Positions 15,398-19,729 of a DNA stretch of 19,729 bases are shown in pieces. A program made the translations under genes and the position numbers. The notes under the pieces were generated by a model, which made no database searches, had not been told where the DNA came from, and saw only the letters and a list, made by a program, of their open reading frames with translations. Source of the DNA: Gallionellales bacterium GWA2_60_18 (lineage in GTDB: Bacteria > Pseudomonadota > Gammaproteobacteria > Burkholderiales > Gallionellaceae). The DNA is taken from assembly GCA_001801105.1 (NCBI GenBank), contig MGWS01000023.1:51465-71193 (forward strand). Direction: 5' to 3'. Position 1 is the stretch's first letter, and each line of letters opens with the position of its first letter.

Positions 15398-16462
15398 CTA
15401 GACGGCCACCGGATACGAGCCCAGCACTTTCACGAAGGCGGCGACCTGCTTCAGCTCGACCAGTGCGGCAGCCACTTTTTCATCCTCCTGATGGCCTTCT
15501 ATGTCGATATAGAAGACGTATTCCCACAGGCCGGAACGTGCCGGACGCGACTCCAGCCGCGTCATGGAAACGCCGTGCCGCGCCAGCGGGACGAGCAGGT
15601 CATGCACCGCGCCGGGGCGGTTCGGCGCGGACAATACCAGCGAGGTCTTGTCGTTTCCTGACGGAGCAACCTGCTGGTTGCCCAGCACCAGAAAGCGCGT
15701 GGTGTTGCGCGCATCGTCCTCGATGTTCTGCGCCAGCACCTTGAGATGGAAATGCGCTGCGGCCTGCGCACCGGCAACCGCCGCCGCGAACGATTCCTCC
15801 GCAGCAAGGCGCGCCGCATCGGCATTGCTGGAAGCGGTGATGCGATCGGCATGCGGCAGGTGCGCATTCAGCCAGCCCTGGCACTGCCCGAACGATTGCG
15901 GATGCGAATAGACCTTGCGGATCAGCGACAGATCATTCTCGTTCGACAGCACGCATTGATGCACTTGCAGCAGCACCTCGCCGCAGATATTGAGCTTGCT
16001 GTTCAGCAGCAGATCGAGGGTGCGTCCGATCGCGCCCTCGGTGGAATTCTCCACCGGCACCATGCCGTAGTTCGCCGCGCCGCTTTCCACGGCGGCGAAC
16101 ACGCCGTCGATCGAGTCGGCAGGCAACCCCTCGCATGCCTGGCCGAAGCGCTGCAACACCGCCGCCTCACTGAAGGTGCCATGCGGTCCCAGATAGGCCA
16201 CGCGCAACGGCGCTTCCAGCGCGCGGCACTGCGACATCACTTCGGTGAACAACTGCGCCACGGCGGCATCGCCCAGCGGCCCCTGATTGTCCGCCTGCAG
16301 ACGGCGCAATATCTGCGCCTCGCGCTCGGGACGCAGCACCGTGCCGTCCTCCTTGAGCAGGCCGATCTGCTGCGCCAGCGCGGCGCGCCGGTTGACGAGC
16401 TTGAGTAACTCGTCATCCAGACTATCGATCTGTGCGCGGAATTGTTTCAGTTGCTCGCTCAT
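15398..16462 (-). CDS. pheA: Bifunctional chorismate mutase / prephenate dehydratase PheA (P-protein)
   Basis: 354 residues in three domains. An AroQ-type chorismate mutase (about 1-85) has QIDSLDDELLKLVNRRAALA. The prephenate dehydratase domain (about 87-262) begins RVAYLGPHGTFSEAA and carries VPVENSTEGAIG and the NTTRF motif (253-257). A C-terminal ACT domain (about 272-350) has NRPGAVHDLL (281-290) and RLESRPARSGLWEYVFYID (302-320), the phenylalanine-binding region. The product converts chorismate through prephenate to phenylpyruvate and should be feedback-inhibited by phenylalanine, since the ESRP motif is intact. An AGGGA ribosome-binding site lies about 5 bases before the ATG. It starts 18 bp after serC on the same strand. 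Confidence 0.95.
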   Translation of the reverse strand: MSEQLKQFRAQIDSLDDELLKLVNRRAALAQQIGLLKEDGTVLRPEREAQILRRLQADNQGPLGDAAVAQLFTEVMSQCRALEAPLRVAYLGPHGTFSEAAVLQRFGQACEGLPADSIDGVFAAVESGAANYGMVPVENSTEGAIGRTLDLLLNSKLNICGEVLLQVHQCVLSNENDLSLIRKVYSHPQSFGQCQGWLNAHLPHADRITASSNADAARLAAEESFAAAVAGAQAAAHFHLKVLAQNIEDDARNTTRFLVLGNQQVAPSGNDKTSLVLSAPNRPGAVHDLLVPLARHGVSMTRLESRPARSGLWEYVFYIDIEGHQEDEKVAAALVELKQVAAFVKVLGSYPVAV

Positions 16463-16480
16463 GCTGTCCCTGTCAAAAGC

Positions 16481-17563
16481 CTAGCCATGCTGGCCGGCGA
16501 AGTCGGCCATGAATTCTACCAGCGCCTGCACGCCAGCCAATGGCATCGCGTTATAGATCGAGGCGCGCATCCCGCCGACCGAGCGATGCCCCTTGAGTTG
16601 CAGCAGCCCGCGCGCATCGGCCTGCTTGAGGAACTCGCCGTCCAGGTCCGCGTCTTTCAGCGTGAACGGCACGTTCATGCGCGAGCGGTCCGCCAACGCC
16701 ACCGGGCAATTATAGAAACCGTTGCTGGCGTCGATCGCCGCATACAGCAGCTGCGCCTTGGCGATGTTGGTGCGTTCCATCGCCGCGATGCCGCCGTTCC
16801 GCTTGAGCCACTGGAACACCAGCCCGGCCATGTAGATACCGTAGGTGGGCGGCGTGTTGTACATCGAGTCGGCATCCGCGTGTATCTTGTAGTCCAGCAT
16901 GGTCGGCGTGTTCGCCGCCGCCTGCCCGAGCAGGTCGTCGCGCACGATCACCACGGCGAATCCTGCCGGGCCGATGTTCTTCTGCGCGCCGGCATAGATC
17001 AGGCCGAATTTCGATACGTCGATCTGGCGCGACAGGATGTTGGACGACATGTCCGCCACCAGCGGTACATCGCCGCTATCGGGGATCCAGTTGAACTCCA
17101 CGCCGCCGATGGTCTCGTTCGGGCAGTAATGCAGATAAGCCGCATTCGGGTCACGCTTCCATGTATCGAACGCGGGCACGTAGGTGCAATTCTTTTCAGC
17201 ATTGTCCACCACAACATTCACGCCGCCAAACTTCTTCGCCTCAGCAATGGCCTTCTTGGACCACTCGCCGGTATTCACATAATCGGCGGAAGCCTTGCCG
17301 CGCAACAGGTTCAGCGGGATCATCGAAAATTGCAGGTGCGCGCCACCTTGCAGAAACAGCACCTTGTAGTTGGCCGGGATAGCCATCAGTTCGCGCAGAT
17401 CGGCGATGGCCTGCGCATGGATACTCATGTATTCCTTGCCGCGGTGCGACATCTCCATCACCGACATGCCGCTGCCGTGCCAGTCAGGCAATTCCGCCTG
17501 CGCCTGCAACAGCACATCCCTCGGCAATACCGCCGGGCCCGCGCTGAAGTTGTAGATCGTCAT
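16481..17563 (-). CDS. serC: Phosphoserine aminotransferase SerC
   Basis: 360 residues, the normal length. It begins TIYNFSAGPAVLPRDVLLQA and has MEMSHRG, VLFLQGGAHLQFSMIPLN, ADMSSNILSR (170-179) and the PLP-lysine motif YAGAQKNIGPAG (K195), as in E. coli SerC. It converts 3-phosphohydroxypyruvate and glutamate to phosphoserine; in proteobacteria it also acts in pyridoxal-phosphate synthesis on the erythronate branch. The ATG at 17563 is only 4 bp after the gyrA stop, and its GAGGAA ribosome-binding site lies inside the last gyrA codons, so translation is likely coupled to gyrA. It heads the serC-pheA-hisC-DAHP synthase-tyrA series. Confidence 0.95.
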   Translation of the reverse strand: MTIYNFSAGPAVLPRDVLLQAQAELPDWHGSGMSVMEMSHRGKEYMSIHAQAIADLRELMAIPANYKVLFLQGGAHLQFSMIPLNLLRGKASADYVNTGEWSKKAIAEAKKFGGVNVVVDNAEKNCTYVPAFDTWKRDPNAAYLHYCPNETIGGVEFNWIPDSGDVPLVADMSSNILSRQIDVSKFGLIYAGAQKNIGPAGFAVVIVRDDLLGQAAANTPTMLDYKIHADADSMYNTPPTYGIYMAGLVFQWLKRNGGIAAMERTNIAKAQLLYAAIDASNGFYNCPVALADRSRMNVPFTLKDADLDGEFLKQADARGLLQLKGHRSVGGMRASIYNAMPLAGVQALVEFMADFAGQHG

Positions 17564-17567
17564 GCTG

Positions 17568-19729
17568 CTATTCCTCTTCCGGCTCGGCGATGCGGCTCAG
17601 GCCGGCCAGCTTGTCGCCATCGTCCAGGTTCATCAGCGTCACGCCCTGCGTAGCGCGGCCCATCTCGCGGATCTCCTTGACGCGGGTGCGGATCAGCACG
17701 CCGTTGGTGCCGATCAGCATGATCTCGTCGTCGGCGTTCACCAGCGTCGCGGCGACCACTTTGCCGTTGCGCGCCGAGGTCTGGATCGCGATCATGCCCT
17801 GCGTGCCGCGTCCGTGGCGGGTGTATTCGGTGATCGGCGAACGCTTGCCGTAGCCGTTCTCGGTCGCGGTCAGCACGCTCTGGTTCTCGTCTTCCGCCAC
17901 CAGCAGCGAGATCACCTTGCCGCCCTTGGCCAGGTTCATGCCGCGCACGCCGCGCGTGTCGCGCCCCATGGCGCGCACGTCGTTCTCGTCGAAACGCACC
18001 GCCTTGCCGCCATCGGAGAACAGCATCACGTCATGCTTGCCGTCGGTCAGCGCCACGCCGATCAGGAAGTCGCCCTCGTCCAGCGCGATGGCGATGATGC
18101 CGGCCTTGCGCGGATTGGCGAACTGCGACAGCGTGGTCTTCTTGACTGTGCCGTCGGTGGTAGCGAAGAACACGAACTTGTCGTCCGAGAACTCCTTGAC
18201 CGGCAGGATGGCGTTGATCATCTCGCCCTCGCCCAGCGGCAGCAGGTTGACGATAGGCTTGCCGCGCGAGATGCGTGTGCCCTGCGGCACTTCATACACC
18301 TTGAGCCAATAGACGCGGCCGCGGTTGGAGAAGCACAGGATGTAGTCGTGGGTGTTGGCGATGAACAGGTTGTCGACGAAATCGTCTTCCTTGGTCGCGG
18401 TCGCCTGCTTGCCGCGCCCGCCGCGCTTCTGCGCGCGGTATTCGTCCAGCTTCTGCGCCTTCATGTAGCCGCCGTGCGACAGCGTGACCACCACGTCTTC
18501 CGGCGCAATCAGGTCTTCCATGCTCATCTCTTGCGTGTGCGTGATGATCTCGCTGCGGCGCTTGTCGCCGAACTGCGCCTTCACCGCCGCCAGCTCCTCG
18601 CCGATGATCTGGGTCACGCGTTCCGGCTTGGACAGGATATCGAGCAGGTCGGCGATCTTGTCCATCACTTCGCGGTATTCGCCGACGATCTTGTCCTGCT
18701 CCAGCCCGGTGAGGCGTTGCAGGCGCAGTTCCAGAATGGCCTGTGCCTGCGCGTCGGAGAGGTGGTAGCCGCGTGCGTTGCCCTTGCCCACCAGCCCGAA
18801 CTCGGGCGCCAGCCCGTCGGGGCGCGAGGCATCGCTGACGCGCGAGAGCATGTCCTCGACCAGCGACGAGCGCCAGCTGCGCGCCATCAGCTCGCGCTTG
18901 GCGTCAGCCGGGGTCGGCGCAGCCTTGATCAGCGCGATGATCTCGTCCACGTTGGACAGCGCGACCGCCAGCCCTTCCAGGATGTGGCCACGCTCGCGCG
19001 CCTTGCGCAACTCGAACAGGGTGCGGCGCGTGACGACTTCGCGGCGGTGGCGCAGGAAGGCGTTGATGATGTCTTTCAGGTTGCACAACTTGGGCTGGCC
19101 GTCGACGATGGCGACCATGTTGATGCCGAAGCTGTCCTGCATCGGCGTTTCCTTGTACAGCTTGTTCAGGATCACGTCAGCGTTCTCGCCGCGCTTCAGT
19201 TCGATCACCGCGCGCATACCGGACTTGTCCGACTCGTCGCGGATCTCGGAGATGCCCTCCAGCCGCTTCTCGCGCACCATCTCGCCGATCTTCATCAGCA
19301 GGTTGGCCTTGTTCACCTGATAGGGCAGCTCGTCGATGATGATGGCCTGACGATCGCCCTTGCCGATATCCTCGAAATGGCAGCGCGCGCGCATCACCAC
19401 GCGGCCGCGGCCGGTGCGGTAGCCTTCCTTGACGCCGGCCAGCCCGTAGATAAAGCCGGCGGTCGGGAAGTCCGGTGCCGGCACCAGCTCGATCAGGCGC
19501 TCGATATCCATGTCCGGCTCACGTAGCAAGGCCAGACAGGCATCCACCACCTCATTCAAATTATGTGGCGGGATGTTGGTCGCCATGCCCACCGCGATAC
19601 CGGAAGAGCCGTTCACCAGCAGGTTGGGGAAGCGCGCCGGGAACACCAGCGGCTCATGCTCGGAGCCGTCGTAGTTTGGTCCGAAATCGACCGTCTCCTT
19701 GTCCAAGTCGGCCAGCAGCTCATGGGCGA
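17568..19729 (-). CDS. gyrA: DNA gyrase subunit A, C-terminal ~85%, cut by window edge
   Basis: 719 residues are visible, starting AHELLADLDKETVDF, which corresponds to about residue 130 of E. coli GyrA. The catalytic tyrosine and most of the winged-helix region are therefore outside the window. The tower and coiled-coil regions follow (NLLVNGSSGIAVGMATNIPP, DELPYQVNKANLL, LRLQRLTGLEQDK), then the C-terminal beta-pinwheel with the GyrA box QKRGGRG (around 18410-18432). That box distinguishes gyrase from topoisomerase IV ParC. Pinwheel blades such as GRVYWLKVYEVP, TTDGTVKKTTLSQFAN and FDENDVRAMGRDTRGVRGM are complete. The acidic end EPEEE resembles the regulatory tail of other proteobacterial GyrA. 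GyrA with GyrB introduces negative supercoils. The frame is open to the last base and no promoter for it is visible. Confidence 0.96.
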   Translation of the reverse strand, partial: AHELLADLDKETVDFGPNYDGSEHEPLVFPARFPNLLVNGSSGIAVGMATNIPPHNLNEVVDACLALLREPDMDIERLIELVPAPDFPTAGFIYGLAGVKEGYRTGRGRVVMRARCHFEDIGKGDRQAIIIDELPYQVNKANLLMKIGEMVREKRLEGISEIRDESDKSGMRAVIELKRGENADVILNKLYKETPMQDSFGINMVAIVDGQPKLCNLKDIINAFLRHRREVVTRRTLFELRKARERGHILEGLAVALSNVDEIIALIKAAPTPADAKRELMARSWRSSLVEDMLSRVSDASRPDGLAPEFGLVGKGNARGYHLSDAQAQAILELRLQRLTGLEQDKIVGEYREVMDKIADLLDILSKPERVTQIIGEELAAVKAQFGDKRRSEIITHTQEMSMEDLIAPEDVVVTLSHGGYMKAQKLDEYRAQKRGGRGKQATATKEDDFVDNLFIANTHDYILCFSNRGRVYWLKVYEVPQGTRISRGKPIVNLLPLGEGEMINAILPVKEFSDDKFVFFATTDGTVKKTTLSQFANPRKAGIIAIALDEGDFLIGVALTDGKHDVMLFSDGGKAVRFDENDVRAMGRDTRGVRGMNLAKGGKVISLLVAEDENQSVLTATENGYGKRSPITEYTRHGRGTQGMIAIQTSARNGKVVAATLVNADDEIMLIGTNGVLIRTRVKEIREMGRATQGVTLMNLDDGDKLAGLSRIAEPEEE

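Noticed and set aside
17562..19526. A 654-codon open frame on the plus strand, antisense to gyrA
   Set aside because: Its translation is low in motif content (runs rich in His, Val, Arg, Asp, Gln) and mirrors the codon bias of the clear GyrA frame; long antisense frames are expected at this GC content.

Overview
The window is a dense, GC-rich, almost intergenic-free piece of a chromosome from a Gram-negative bacterium. The run gyrA-serC-pheA-hisC-(DAHP synthase)-tyrA and the protein sequences fit a betaproteobacterium. Nitrosomonadales/Gallionellaceae-like is my best guess, made from memory of gene order and not from a search. Fifteen protein genes are recognised; two are cut by the window ends (sodB at the left, gyrA at the right). 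No rRNA, tRNA, CRISPR array, transposase or phage gene was seen, and no gene-free stretch exceeds about 150 bases.

Right part (12.3-19.7 kb, all minus strand, transcribed right to left): gyrA, serC, pheA, hisC, a type I-beta DAHP synthase and tyrA. Most genes are 4-27 bp apart or overlap by ATGA, so they look like one aromatic/serine amino-acid operon starting behind gyrase A. The exception is a ~100-bp gap before tyrA that holds a palindromic repeat.

Middle part (3.2-12.3 kb): a complete set of lipid A L-Ara4N (4-amino-4-deoxy-L-arabinose) genes, minus strand. arnT begins 7 bp after tyrA stops. It is followed by one small EamA/SMR-type flippase subunit and arnB. A plus-strand three-PAS GGDEF diguanylate cyclase then interrupts the cluster. 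The cluster resumes with arnC, the two halves of ArnA as separate genes (formyltransferase and decarboxylase) and arnD. Only the upstream UDP-glucose dehydrogenase (ugd) is missing.

Left part (0-3.2 kb): immediately after arnD, on the same strand, come an HDOD-domain protein and a PAS-PAS-GAF-HD-GYP c-di-GMP phosphodiesterase. After a 146-bp gap comes the start of an Fe/Mn superoxide dismutase with a good sigma-70 promoter.

Taken together, a cell-envelope modification pathway (cationic sugar on lipid A) is physically interleaved with a c-di-GMP synthesising enzyme and a c-di-GMP degrading enzyme. Its intergenic spaces carry at least three different small palindromic or tandem repeats, two of them directly over ribosome-binding regions. 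A fourth low-complexity purine-rich insert extends the C-terminus of ArnC. Individual gene functions are conventional; the arrangement is what deserves attention.
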